A DNA stretch of 64,000 nt from Flavobacterium aquicola. GTDB taxonomy: Bacteria; Bacteroidota; Bacteroidia; Flavobacteriales; Flavobacteriaceae. The translations under genes were made by a program, and so were the position numbers. This document shows positions 15,472 to 25,247 of the stretch, one piece after another. The stretch covers positions 434,001 to 498,000 of the forward strand of contig NZ_QUNI01000002.1 in assembly GCF_003385115.1 (NCBI RefSeq). The letters run 5' to 3'. The notes under the pieces are model-generated. The model saw only the letters and a list, made by a program, of their open reading frames with translations, did not search any database and was not told the origin of the DNA. Each line of letters opens with the position of its first letter. Position 1 is the stretch's first letter.

Positions 15472-16530
15472 ATGATCAACTTATACAACACGCATATTGA
15501 AACCTTATCCATACACCGTGTGGGAAACATGAGTCGTAACGAGCCTCTATTTTTATCTGAAGAACCTTTTAAACTGAATGATGAAATTGTTCCTTTAATG
15601 AAGGAATTTTTCTTTAAATCATTCAAAGAAAAAGAAGAAAACTATTTTCAATTTGCACACGAAGTAGATTTAGACTACAATGATATGTTTAAATATGCTA
15701 CGGAGATTTTCAGTAATCCAAATTCGCTGCATGATGTTTCAAAAAAGATAACCAAGCATCTTTTTGAACAATCCAATCACCCACATATTAAAAACGGTGA
15801 AGTATATGTAACATATTTAACCAATTTAAGCATTGATAATAATGTAGTTGATGCTATTGGTATTTTCAAAAGTGAAATCCAGTCTGACTTTTTACAGTTT
15901 GAAGAAAAAGAAACACAATTGGAAATGATTTTACAGCATGGTGTAAGCTTGAATAAACTTGATAAAGGCTGTTTGATTTTCAATTATAAAAAAGAAGAAG
16001 GATACAAAATCTTATCAGTTGACAGTAATCGTTATGATGCTAGATATTGGCTAGAGCATTTCTTATCAGTAGATGCTTTTGAAGATGAAAACTTTATTAC
16101 TAAAAAGTATTTGAAATTCTGCCAGAACTTCGCCAAAGATGTTGTTTTCCCAGCTGAGGACAAAAAAGAAGAGGTAATGTTTATGAACCGTTCTGTAAAT
16201 TACTTTGCCAAAAATGATCAATTTGAAGAGACAAATTTCCTAAACGAAGTAATAGATAATCCAGACTTGATTCCTGAATTCAAGAATTACAAAATGGATA
16301 AGGGAGAAAAATACAGTATCGAAGATGTAACTTCATTCCCAATTGCTAATGCAGCTGTAAGTGATGCTAGAAAATCTATAAAAAATGTAATTAATCTGGA
16401 CACAAACATTCAAATCAAAATGGATTTCATTAATCCAGAAAGTGCAGAGAAATTTGTTGAAAAAGGATGGGACGAAGAAAAACAGATGTATTATTACTTA
16501 GTGTATTTCAATAAAGAACAAAAATCTTAA
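15472..16530 (+). CDS. Nucleoid-associated protein, NdpA/YejK family
   Basis: 352 residues. The start INLYNTHIETLSIHRVGN and the overall layout match the 37-kDa nucleoid-associated family (PF04245): an N-terminal alpha/beta half with KKITKHLFEQSNHPHIKNGEVYVTYL and a C-terminal half ending in INPESAEKFVEKGWDEEKQMYYYLVYF. Members bind the nucleoid; the exact role outside E. coli is unclear. Cytoplasmic. The octamer array directly abuts the start codon, so the native leader has been replaced or extended. A strong terminator follows at 16584. Confidence 0.85.
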   Translation: MINLYNTHIETLSIHRVGNMSRNEPLFLSEEPFKLNDEIVPLMKEFFFKSFKEKEENYFQFAHEVDLDYNDMFKYATEIFSNPNSLHDVSKKITKHLFEQSNHPHIKNGEVYVTYLTNLSIDNNVVDAIGIFKSEIQSDFLQFEEKETQLEMILQHGVSLNKLDKGCLIFNYKKEEGYKILSVDSNRYDARYWLEHFLSVDAFEDENFITKKYLKFCQNFAKDVVFPAEDKKEEVMFMNRSVNYFAKNDQFEETNFLNEVIDNPDLIPEFKNYKMDKGEKYSIEDVTSFPIANAAVSDARKSIKNVINLDTNIQIKMDFINPESAEKFVEKGWDEEKQMYYYLVYFNKEQKS

Positions 16531-16583
16531 TTTGGCTTAAATAATAGAATTTATTCAAATAAAGATTAGACATTATAATTTGT

Positions 16584-16619
16584 AATCCTCAATTGCTTAA
16601 GTAATTGAGGATTTTTTTT
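16584..16619 (+). terminator. Intrinsic terminator after the NdpA-like gene
   Basis: An 11-base perfect stem (AATCCTCAATT / AATTGAGGATT) with an 8-base loop is followed by eight T residues. Confidence 0.9.
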
Positions 16620-16763
16620 AACAATAAACTCTTTAGATAGAACAAAAACAACAAATTTGTAAGATTTAAACTTCTTTAAATTAAAAAAAGTGTTTTTTAT
16701 CGATTTTATTTGACAAATGATAAAATTTAATATATGTTTGTTGAAATTTATATCCCCCACATT

Positions 16764-17006
16764 ATGAGCTTATTAGAATTTATGTCAAAATTTGTTGACA
16801 AAAAAACTGCATGTTCCATTTTTGGTCATAAAATAGTGACTGTCAGAAACGTAACAAACCATTTTAAAGAATACAAATGCACAGTTTGTCAAGTAGAATT
16901 AACAAACGATCTGCAGGATAAAAAAACATTTTTAACTCCACAGTTAAAAGAAATAAATGAGACTTTATCAAATCATTTCAATCGAAAGAATTTTTCTTCT
17001 CTGTAA
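16764..17006 (+). CDS. Zinc-ribbon-like miniprotein (DUF1660-like)
   Basis: 80 residues from the ATG at 16764; an in-frame ATG at 16734 would add ten residues. The pattern C-x-x-FGHK (residues 17-22) followed by YKCTVCQ (CxxC) resembles prophage-associated DUF1660 zinc-binding miniproteins. No phage genes surround it, so it is either a stray phage-derived gene or a resident regulator. Short, cytoplasmic, and very AT-rich around it. The family assignment rests on the cysteine/histidine pattern alone. Confidence 0.55.
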   Translation: MSLLEFMSKFVDKKTACSIFGHKIVTVRNVTNHFKEYKCTVCQVELTNDLQDKKTFLTPQLKEINETLSNHFNRKNFSSL

Positions 17007-17049
17007 TAGTTAGGTAAATAAAAAAACAATATTGAAAGCATTTTTAGTT

Positions 17050-18117
17050 TTAAAAATTGCTGTCAAAAATATTGGTGTTTTTAAAGTTTCGAGTAATGTA
17101 TTCAAATGCAGCAGCCATAACCTTGCCCATTGATTTTGCTTTTTTAAAATTAAGATCCAGCGTGTAGTTATAAAGCTCCATTTTTAGGCGTTCCAGATTT
17201 TCATCTGTCGAAATAACATCATCAGCCATTACTTCCATTAGCCGTTCCGTTCTACTCCCAGCAGAAATAATTCTTTTTGCAAGTAGTGCTCTTTCCTCAT
17301 ATTTATACTGCTCGATAGAATTTATCTGAAGTTTATCCTTTATCATCATTACCATTGGATAATTTTCCTTGAAAAACTGAGGACGATAGACCTTCAAATT
17401 ACCCTCAAAACACTGCTGATCAAAATCAATTGCCCTAATTTTATACACAACCTGATCAAAATCGTGAATTGGAATCACAACATAGTTATACGCTCTCATA
17501 TCTCCCAAAAGCCGTATCATACTTCGTTCGTTAAACTTCACAAATTCCTTTGAAATCTGAGCCTTTTCAGTTTCGCTGCACTTTTTTAGATTTTCCTTAA
17601 TAAAAACATCACCGGCAATTCCCATAATGTGCTCTTCGACCAAAGTATCATTATAAATAAGGTAATTCATTTTGTCGGGCGACAAAAGATGTTCCAATTC
17701 CAAACCATAAATCCTTGATGCATCGGCCTTTTTTACATAAAAATGAGTGTAATTGTCGTTTAGTATGTTTCGGATTTTTATTCTAAAAGGTTTTGAGTTT
17801 CCAAAAGTGCAATAATCAATACAGTCAACATTTAGATATTTTATTATATTGGAGTTACCATCAGAATGCAGAAGAGAATAAATTTTCTTCAAGGTCAAAT
17901 CAATATCTGCCCGCTCAAATTCGTTATAATAAACCCGTATCCATAAAGTATCCACATCATTCTTGTCATAAACATTTATAGATCCTGAGAAACGCAATAA
18001 ATCGCCGTAGACAATGGGTACTTTCGAAATTCTATCGTATCGTGCCAGATAATTTAATAAATTACTATTTATCGGATAGGTCGGTTTTTTAAAAACCATT
18101 AACTTCTCATCACTCAT
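17050..18117 (-). CDS. Unknown protein with kinase-like catalytic motifs
   Basis: 355 residues, no signal peptide. I do not recognise the family. Several segments appear in the order expected of a protein-kinase/aminoglycoside-phosphotransferase-like fold: HFYVKKAD (K129/K130, possible nucleotide-contacting lysine), acidic helix LELEHLL (137-144), LVEEHIMGIAGD (hinge-like, 159-170), GDMRAYNYV at 205-213 (D206 and N211 in catalytic-loop spacing DxxxxN) and IDFDQ at 230-234 (D231 in the place of DFG/DFE). The tail is helical and basic. If real, it is an atypical kinase or HipA/Fam20-like phosphotransferase. This is inference from motif order. It is monocistronic, convergent with the zinc-ribbon gene. 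Confidence 0.6.
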   Translation of the reverse strand: MSDEKLMVFKKPTYPINSNLLNYLARYDRISKVPIVYGDLLRFSGSINVYDKNDVDTLWIRVYYNEFERADIDLTLKKIYSLLHSDGNSNIIKYLNVDCIDYCTFGNSKPFRIKIRNILNDNYTHFYVKKADASRIYGLELEHLLSPDKMNYLIYNDTLVEEHIMGIAGDVFIKENLKKCSETEKAQISKEFVKFNERSMIRLLGDMRAYNYVVIPIHDFDQVVYKIRAIDFDQQCFEGNLKVYRPQFFKENYPMVMMIKDKLQINSIEQYKYEERALLAKRIISAGSRTERLMEVMADDVISTDENLERLKMELYNYTLDLNFKKAKSMGKVMAAAFEYITRNFKNTNIFDSNF

Positions 18118-18317
18118 TGTAAATAAATTTACTGCAAATTTACATTAAAACCCTAGCATATTGAAGGAGTTAGGATTATAAAAATCATAAAAAACTCCCA
18201 ATTAAAGATATTTTTCCAATGATTCAAAAATGACATTTTTTTCCAGAAAACATTTTATTTCAGTTGCTTGAGTAACAAAAAACAAACTAGATCGTCCTAT
18301 ACCAAAAACGATATACT

Positions 18318-19214
18318 TTGGAAACAATACTTTCAATACACAACCTTAACAAACGTTATGGCGGTCTTCAAGCTTTAAAAAATGTTTCGTTAGAGATTAC
18401 AAAAGGCAATGTTTATGGCATTTTGGGTCCTAATGGAAGCGGAAAATCAACTACCCTGGGCATTGTACTTAATGTGGTTAACAAAACTTCGGGCGAATAC
18501 AGCTGGTTTGGCGGTAATCTGCAAACTCACGAAGCATTGAAAAAAGTGGGAGCTATTATTGAAAGACCCAACTTTTATCCTTACATGACTGCTGTTCAAA
18601 ACTTGAAATTGGTATGTAAAATAAAAAATATTGACTATTCCAAAGTTGATGAAAAATTAGAGCTGGTGGGTCTGACAGATAGAAAAAACAGCAAATTCAG
18701 CACCTTCTCTTTGGGTATGAAACAGCGTTTGGCCATTGCCTCTGCCCTACTTAATGATCCCGAAATCTTAATTCTTGACGAACCTACAAACGGATTGGAT
18801 CCACAGGGAATTCATCAGATAAGAGATATCATTAAGCATATTGCATCCAAAGGAACTACCATTTTGTTAGCTTCTCACCTATTGGACGAAGTTGAAAAAG
18901 TATGTTCACATGTTTTAGTTTTAAGAAAAGGGCAAGTGCTTTATTCTGGTCCGGTTGACGGCGTTTCCGCAAATGAAGGTTTCTTCGAATTACAAGCAGA
19001 TGATATGGAGAATTTAATCATCGTTCTGAATACTCATCCAGCGATTGATAAAATAACAACAGCCGATGCTAAAATTTTAGTCTATTTAAAAAGTAAATTA
19101 GAATCGAAGGATTTGAATCAGTTTCTGTTTGCTAATAACATTTGTCTGAGCCATTTGGTAAAACGCAAAAACAGCTTGGAAGAGCAGTTTTTAGAATTAA
19201 CCAAAAATCAATGA
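18318..19214 (+). CDS. ABC transporter ATP-binding protein
   Basis: 298 residues from a TTG start; there is no ATG between the upstream in-frame stop at 18288 and this codon. The nucleotide-binding domain is complete: Walker A GPNGSGKST at about 38-46, signature FSLGMKQRLA (135-144), Walker B ILILDEPTNGLDP (155-167) and the switch histidine in LLASHLLDE. The C-terminal 70 residues form the tail typical of ABC-2-type exporters of the CcmA/DRA group. It would energise the permease encoded 75 bp downstream; likely cargo is a drug, lantibiotic or lipid, undetermined. Confidence 0.9.
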   Translation: METILSIHNLNKRYGGLQALKNVSLEITKGNVYGILGPNGSGKSTTLGIVLNVVNKTSGEYSWFGGNLQTHEALKKVGAIIERPNFYPYMTAVQNLKLVCKIKNIDYSKVDEKLELVGLTDRKNSKFSTFSLGMKQRLAIASALLNDPEILILDEPTNGLDPQGIHQIRDIIKHIASKGTTILLASHLLDEVEKVCSHVLVLRKGQVLYSGPVDGVSANEGFFELQADDMENLIIVLNTHPAIDKITTADAKILVYLKSKLESKDLNQFLFANNICLSHLVKRKNSLEEQFLELTKNQ

Positions 19215-19289
19215 CAATGGCAAAAATCAATTTCAATTTCAATTAAAAAATCAATAGTCTAAAAATATAATAATCTAAGTTGTTCAAAA

Positions 19290-20126
19290 ATGAAACGATT
19301 ACTCTCTATAGAATTACAAAAAATTTGGTTAAACAAAGCTAGCCGTGTACTGACCTTAACTTACTTTATACTATTATCATTTATTGCTTTAATTGCTTCT
19401 ATTAATTTCAATATTGGCCCTATAAAATTTCAAGTTGCCGAAATGGGCATTTTTAATTTTCCATATATATGGCACTTTAACACTTATATCGCAGCCATTT
19501 TGAAACTTTTTTTGGCTATTGTCATTGTTTCTATGATGGCTAATGAGTACAGTTATGGTACTCTAAAACAGAATCTAATAGACGGCTTAAGTAAAAAAGA
19601 ATTCATTCTTTCAAAATTTATAACTATAGTACTTTTTGCTTTATGTTCAACTGTTTTTGTATCCATTCTGAGCTTAATTTTAGGCTATAGTTTTTCTTCT
19701 TATAATGAACTGAGTATTGTCTTCTCCGATTTGGATTATCTATTGGCTTTCTTTGTAAAACTCGTTGGTTTCTTTTCCTTCTGTCTATTCTTGGGGATAC
19801 TGGTAAAAAGATCAGCTTTTGCACTTGGTTTTCTTTTGGTCTGGAATGTGATAGAAGCAATCGGTAAAGGATTTTTAAACTTTCGTATTTTTCCTGAAGG
19901 CAAAATGGCAGGTTACATCACCCAGTTTTTTCCCTTGGAATCTATGGCAAACTTAATCGTTGAACCTTTCACCAGAACTTCATTAGTTAAAACAATTGGG
20001 ACACAAATCGGGGTTGAAAACATCAAAGATTACAGCGTTCACTTTTCTGATATTGCAATCGTTTTATGCTGGACAATTATCTTTTTATTCTTGTCTTATA
20101 GAATATTAAAAAACAGGGATTTGTAG
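19290..20126 (+). CDS. ABC-2-type transporter permease
   Basis: 278 residues with six predicted membrane segments (about 22-42, 60-82, 100-130, 148-172, 178-192 and 250-270). It begins MKRLLSIELQKIWLNKASRV, typical of ABC-2 permeases that partner with a separate ATPase, and has the motif NEYSYGTLKQNLIDGLSKKEF after helix 2, a conserved coupling-region pattern. Together with the upstream ATPase it makes a half-transporter homodimer for export. No third component is present. The gene ends just before a degenerate region (20127-20633). Confidence 0.88.
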   Translation: MKRLLSIELQKIWLNKASRVLTLTYFILLSFIALIASINFNIGPIKFQVAEMGIFNFPYIWHFNTYIAAILKLFLAIVIVSMMANEYSYGTLKQNLIDGLSKKEFILSKFITIVLFALCSTVFVSILSLILGYSFSSYNELSIVFSDLDYLLAFFVKLVGFFSFCLFLGILVKRSAFALGFLLVWNVIEAIGKGFLNFRIFPEGKMAGYITQFFPLESMANLIVEPFTRTSLVKTIGTQIGVENIKDYSVHFSDIAIVLCWTIIFLFLSYRILKNRDL

Positions 20127-20442
20127 TATAATTGTGTACTGCGAATCGAATCAAAAAAAAATATTTATGCAATCTGCTGCATCGCTGTTATTTCATCAGC
20201 TTACTATATTGCAGCAGATGACACCAAAACATCTCAAGAATTAAAAAATATTTTGGTAAAAAGCAGTTCTGTCAATGTTACTAATTTTAAGATTAATGGC
20301 GACAAATACCAAGGGATGTCAAAAGACCAAAGAATTTACAGTAAATCTCTCCACAATAGCTACAATCGCCAACATAACATTTAAATATTTTTCGGAAGAT
20401 GAAAATTATGTTACCCCTATCCTATTCTGGTCAAACGGATCT
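20127..20442. other. Degenerate spacer without a convincing gene
   Basis: One plus-strand frame stays open from 20127 to 20384 (about 85 residues) with a membrane-like stretch and a polar tail (KTSQELKNILVKSSSVNVT), but it has no ATG/GTG/TTG start and no recognisable family. It is probably decayed coding DNA belonging with the pseudogene that follows. Confidence 0.5.
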
Positions 20443-20610
20443 TAAATTTTTATTAGACGGTATTGTTTATCAGGACGGCCCGCCTTTCAGCAATTTAAAT
20501 GCTGTAACGGCGCCTTTAATGTTAAAGAATTATTCGCTGATGATTATTGGTATACCATAACATTTGAAGACGGCCGTGAGGCAAAAGGTCATTTTAGCAT
20601 CAAAAGATAG
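20443..20610 (+). pseudogene. Remnant of a T9SS type B sorting-domain gene
   Basis: The last 87 bases (20524-20610) translate to KELFADDYWYTITFEDGREA followed by KGHFSIKR and a stop, which is nearly the same as the final residues of the next gene. Homology continues upstream in the same frame with damage (FIRRYCLSGRPAF in place of a FIYDRYGKLL-like stretch; an in-frame TAA at 20443). No start or N-terminal part remains. It is the broken tail of a paralogous gliding-motility/T9SS type B secreted protein, suggesting that a tandem pair once existed here. Confidence 0.8.
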
Positions 20611-20633
20611 TAACAATTTACTATTTTTATAAA

Positions 20634-23600
20634 ATGAAAAAAGCATTACGTGTAATTTTTATATTTCTCTCAATAAATTGTTTTGCTCAATTTAGCAAAA
20701 CTCATTATATACCTCCATTAATTTCAGCGTGGGGATTAATTGAAGATCAATATATATACATTTCCACGCCTAGTCTCATAAATGTAAACTTTAAAATTAT
20801 TGCCAACGGCGGCAATGTAATTAATGGAACGGTAAGCAGTACTAATCCCTTTCGATACAGCATTGGTACAGGTGAACACACCCAGCTGTTTACCCCATCG
20901 ACAGTGTCAGGAATCATTACAAATAAAGGCTATGTAATTGAAGCCGACGATTTGGTGTATGTAAGTGTCAGGGTGAATGCAACCAGAAATGATAAGGGAG
21001 GTTACAACCATGCAGGAGGGTTGGTTTCTAAAGGGAACAGTGCACTAGGTAAAACATTCAGATTAGGAGCTATGCTGAATCCTTTATTTGATGTCACATT
21101 ACTAAACTTTGCCTCAATACTTGCCACCGAAAACGGAACCAAAGTCGTCATTTCAAATCTTCAAAACGGGACAAAACTTTTAGACGGCACTATTGTTTCT
21201 GGACCAATTACTTTTACGCTGAATAAAAATGAAAGCTATGTACTTGCATTGGCAAACTACAATGACAACAAAAGTACTTCCAACAGTTCAAAAATTATTG
21301 GGGCATTGGTAACCTCAGACAAAGCTGTCGTGGTTAATTCTGGTTCATTTGGAGGCAGTAATAGTACCGAAATAAGTACTGAAAACGGAGTTACTGGACC
21401 TGCGGGAAGAGATCTTGGCTTTGATCAGATTGTTTCCTTAGAAAAAACAGGAAAGGAATATATTTTTGTAAAAGGAGTTGGAACTGATGAATTAGAACGT
21501 GTTTTACTGATAGCGCATTCCGATCAAACCAAAATCTATCTTAACGGCGGCACAACACCTTACAAGATTCTAAATAAGGGAGAGTACATTACCTTAGACG
21601 GAAGCCAATTCATAGATAACAATATGTACATTACTGCATCTCAAAATTTATTTGCTTATCAAAGTATAGGCGGATCTAAGTCTCCAGCCAACCAAAACTT
21701 ATTTTTTGTTCCTCCAATAAACTGCTCAACCCCCAATACTGTCGATAATATTCCTCAAATACAGTCTATTGGTAATACAGCTTTAACTGGAGTTTTGAAT
21801 ATTGTAACCGAATCTGGCGCTTCTGTATCCTTAAACAACATCCCAATAACTTCTTTGCCAATCAGCATTACTGGAAATCCAAATTTTGTGCGATATACAG
21901 TCGATAATTTATCTGGAAATATCTCGGTAAAATCGAGTAAACAGGTGTATGTTTCTTATTTTGGAACTAATGGAGCAGCAACCTATGGAGGTTATTATTC
22001 TGGTTTTGATTTAAAACCAGAAATTGTTTCCAGCAAAATTTCTCTGGATAATTCTTCCTGTATTCCAAATGTTGCTTTAAAAATAAATACACTATCATCT
22101 TATGACACTTTTCAATGGTACAAAAATGATGTACTAATTCCATCAGCAATAATGGGTACTTACACGCCATCTTTACCTGGATTTTATCAGGTAAAAGGAA
22201 GTATTTCAGGCTGTATTAGTGATGTGTTTTCAGATAAAATTCCTGTAAGTGAATGCCCAATAAATAATGACAATGATCTAGCCAATGATAATATTGATAT
22301 TGATTATGACAATGACGGAATATTAAACTGTACGGAATCCTATGGCAACAAACCTGTAAACAGCTCCAATCCAAGTTCTGGAATTATAACTGCAGGTACA
22401 TATTCTAATTCATTTATAGGCACATTTAATAATACTTTACCAAAAGCTCCTGTCCCATTTAAAGGAAATTCAGATGGCAGTTTTGTAACTGAAGTATTAG
22501 CAGGAAAAGGATTTTCAGTCTCTTATAATTTGAATTTTACAACCCCAATAAATCTGAGTTTGGAATATGTTACAACAGCAAATACAGCCGATTTATTAAA
22601 CACGAATTCAGAGTATATTATTAACTCAGATATAGACAAAACTGTCACTGTTTTAAACCCTACAAATCAATTATTGATAGATACTAATTATGATGGAATT
22701 TACGAAAGCGGCGTTACCCAGTTTTCTTCTTTTGAAATTCGTTTCAGACTCAACGGAAATACCGACCTGTTAGCAGGAAGCGGCGACTTTTCATTTCAAT
22801 CATATCAAACTAAATCCTTCAAAATTACTCATAAAAACCTTTTAGATACTGCAGGAAATAAATCAACTTTCAAGCTTACAGCAACCTGTATTCCAATTGA
22901 TAATGACAAGGATGGTGTTCCCGATCAATTGGATCTAGACTCGGACAATGACGGAATTCCAGATATTATAGAAAATCAAAGTGTTCCCAAAGCATTGTCA
23001 AATACCGACTCTAATCTTAATGGGTTAGATGAAATTTTTGAGCCTGCACCAATTCCAATTGATTCAGATAATGATGGCGTTGCTGATTATCTGGATTTAG
23101 ACAGCGATAATGATGGAATATACGATTTAGCAGAATCGGGAAGCAATGCATTAGACAATAATAAAAATGGAATCTTGGACACTGCTGTTTTTGGTTCCAA
23201 TGGATTGGCTGATTCTTTAGAAACAAGTCCTGACAGCGGAATTTTAAATTACACTGTTTCTGATTCAGATGATGATGGTATAAAAAATCATACCGAAATA
23301 GACAGTGACAATGATTTTTGCAATGATGTAATCGAAGCTGGTTTTACCGATCCAAATTTTGACGGTCAATTAGGAAATATTCCGTTAACTGTTAACAGTA
23401 ATGGAGTCGTAACCAGCAAAACTGATGGATATACATCTCCAAACAACAATTATACCATTTCAGTGCCAATACTTATAACCACACAGCCTCAAAATCAATC
23501 CATCTGCGAACTGCAAAACACCACTTTTTCTATTGAATCTAATGCCGACGGATATAAATGGCAGCTTTCCACCGATGGAGGAAATAATTGGGATTTATTA

Positions 23601-25115
23601 GCAAACAGCACTATTTATTCTGGAACTAGTACCTCAGTATTAATTATTACAAAAGTGAGCGCTGCGATGAATGGCTATCAATATCGCATTCTGCTAAACA
23701 AAAATAATAATATCTGCGGGTTAACTTCTGATATAGCAGTTCTAACAATTCTTCCTGTACCAGTATTACATTCGCCGATAACAATTGTACAATGTGATGA
23801 TGATACAGATGGCATTTCGAACTTTAATATAACCGAAAAGAACAGTTTTATTTCGGATGATTATGCCCGTGAAACTTTTACATATTATACTTCTTTAGCT
23901 GGTGCAAATACAAAAGATACAGCCACACTTATTACTAATCCATTTGCTTATACAAGTGCTAATAGTACAATTTGGACAAGGGTTGAAAACTCAAATGGCT
24001 GTTTTAGTGCTGCACAATTAAATCTAGTTGTCTCAACTACGCAGATAAGTTCATCATTCAAAAAAACTCTTGAAACCTGCGATGACTTTGTTGATGCTCT
24101 AAATGATGATAAAGATGGCATTGCCCCATTTGATTTTAGTCCTGTAATCACAGACATTCAAAATATACTCCCTTCCCCCACCTCCAACTATACCATAAAA
24201 TTTTATGTCAATGAAGCCGATGCATTGGCAGAAACAAATGTTATTCAAAACCCTTCAAACTATAGAAATACAACGCCAAACCAGCAGGATATTTGGGTTC
24301 GAGTAGAAAGTAATTTAGATAATGCCTGCTTTGGATTAGGGCCATATATAACACTTTTGGTGAATCAAAAACCAAATATTGACACCAATGTTAGTCAAAA
24401 TGCTAATGAAATAGTCTGCTCTAATTTACCAAGTTTTTTTGTCACTCTCAATGCTGGAATTGAAGACAATACTTCAATCTCAAACTACAATTATGTCTGG
24501 CTAAAAAACGGCACGGCGATTCCAAACAAAAACGATTACACTCTTGAAGTAAATGAAGAAGGGCTGTACGCTGTAATAGTATCCACATCAAAAGGCTGCG
24601 ACAGAACACGAAATATTACAGTCACTGCTTCGGATATTGCTCAATTAAACTCTATAAACATCTCTGACCTAACTGATTTTAATACTGTAACTGCAAACGT
24701 TTCAGGGCAAGGAGAATATCAATACAGTATTGATTTACCTAATGGTCCATTTCAAGAATCTAATTACTTTGAAAATGTTTCTTCTGGAATTCACGATCTC
24801 TATATTAATGATAAAAACGGATGCGGAATCGTAAAAAAAACTATCGCAGTACTCGGAATCCCGAGATTTTTTACTCCAAATAATGACGGCTTTAATGATT
24901 ATTGGAACATTAAAGGAGTTAATGAAACATTTAATACCGGTGCTCAGATTTTTATTTACGATCGATATGGAAAATTATTAAAGCAAGTTTCCCCTTCAGG
25001 CAATGGTTGGGATGGCACCTTCATAGGAAAACAAATGCCAGCCGATGATTATTGGTATACTCTAAAACTTGAAAACGGACGCGAAGCTAAGGGGCATTTT
25101 AGCTTAAAAAGATAA
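20634..25115 (+). CDS. Large secreted T9SS type B surface protein
   Basis: 1493 residues. The signal peptide ends FAQ (about 19). Residues about 40-420 resemble the N-terminal domain of IgGFc-binding-like proteins (repeated VYVSVRVNAT, LATENGTKVVISN and KIYLNGG strands). An Ig-like segment follows (about 475-530), then calcium-binding thrombospondin type 3-like runs rich in DxDxDG (DYDNDGILNC; DNDKDGVPD; DSDNDGVADYLDLDSDNDG; DSDDDG) between about 545 and 920, more Ig-like modules, and a C-terminal gliding-motility/type B sorting domain at about 1410-1493 (FFTPNNDGFNDYWNIKG … DDYWYTLKLENGREAKGHF). It should be exported through the T9SS and held at or released from the cell surface, probably as an adhesin. 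Confidence 0.9.
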   Translation: MKKALRVIFIFLSINCFAQFSKTHYIPPLISAWGLIEDQYIYISTPSLINVNFKIIANGGNVINGTVSSTNPFRYSIGTGEHTQLFTPSTVSGIITNKGYVIEADDLVYVSVRVNATRNDKGGYNHAGGLVSKGNSALGKTFRLGAMLNPLFDVTLLNFASILATENGTKVVISNLQNGTKLLDGTIVSGPITFTLNKNESYVLALANYNDNKSTSNSSKIIGALVTSDKAVVVNSGSFGGSNSTEISTENGVTGPAGRDLGFDQIVSLEKTGKEYIFVKGVGTDELERVLLIAHSDQTKIYLNGGTTPYKILNKGEYITLDGSQFIDNNMYITASQNLFAYQSIGGSKSPANQNLFFVPPINCSTPNTVDNIPQIQSIGNTALTGVLNIVTESGASVSLNNIPITSLPISITGNPNFVRYTVDNLSGNISVKSSKQVYVSYFGTNGAATYGGYYSGFDLKPEIVSSKISLDNSSCIPNVALKINTLSSYDTFQWYKNDVLIPSAIMGTYTPSLPGFYQVKGSISGCISDVFSDKIPVSECPINNDNDLANDNIDIDYDNDGILNCTESYGNKPVNSSNPSSGIITAGTYSNSFIGTFNNTLPKAPVPFKGNSDGSFVTEVLAGKGFSVSYNLNFTTPINLSLEYVTTANTADLLNTNSEYIINSDIDKTVTVLNPTNQLLIDTNYDGIYESGVTQFSSFEIRFRLNGNTDLLAGSGDFSFQSYQTKSFKITHKNLLDTAGNKSTFKLTATCIPIDNDKDGVPDQLDLDSDNDGIPDIIENQSVPKALSNTDSNLNGLDEIFEPAPIPIDSDNDGVADYLDLDSDNDGIYDLAESGSNALDNNKNGILDTAVFGSNGLADSLETSPDSGILNYTVSDSDDDGIKNHTEIDSDNDFCNDVIEAGFTDPNFDGQLGNIPLTVNSNGVVTSKTDGYTSPNNNYTISVPILITTQPQNQSICELQNTTFSIESNADGYKWQLSTDGGNNWDLLANSTIYSGTSTSVLIITKVSAAMNGYQYRILLNKNNNICGLTSDIAVLTILPVPVLHSPITIVQCDDDTDGISNFNITEKNSFISDDYARETFTYYTSLAGANTKDTATLITNPFAYTSANSTIWTRVENSNGCFSAAQLNLVVSTTQISSSFKKTLETCDDFVDALNDDKDGIAPFDFSPVITDIQNILPSPTSNYTIKFYVNEADALAETNVIQNPSNYRNTTPNQQDIWVRVESNLDNACFGLGPYITLLVNQKPNIDTNVSQNANEIVCSNLPSFFVTLNAGIEDNTSISNYNYVWLKNGTAIPNKNDYTLEVNEEGLYAVIVSTSKGCDRTRNITVTASDIAQLNSINISDLTDFNTVTANVSGQGEYQYSIDLPNGPFQESNYFENVSSGIHDLYINDKNGCGIVKKTIAVLGIPRFFTPNNDGFNDYWNIKGVNETFNTGAQIFIYDRYGKLLKQVSPSGNGWDGTFIGKQMPADDYWYTLKLENGREAKGHFSLKR

Positions 25116-25247
25116 AACTATTAAAACATGCAAGTCAGCTTTGATTGCTGATTGGCATTTTAACAGGCTTTTACAAAATGAATAACTTTTTAATTCCATT
25201 ACCTTATAAATTTAACTTACTTATTTTAAACATATAAATCAATAACT

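Noticed and set aside
20127..20384. Small membrane protein gene after the ABC permease
   Set aside because: The frame has no start codon and no recognisable family, so it is treated as degenerate spacer.
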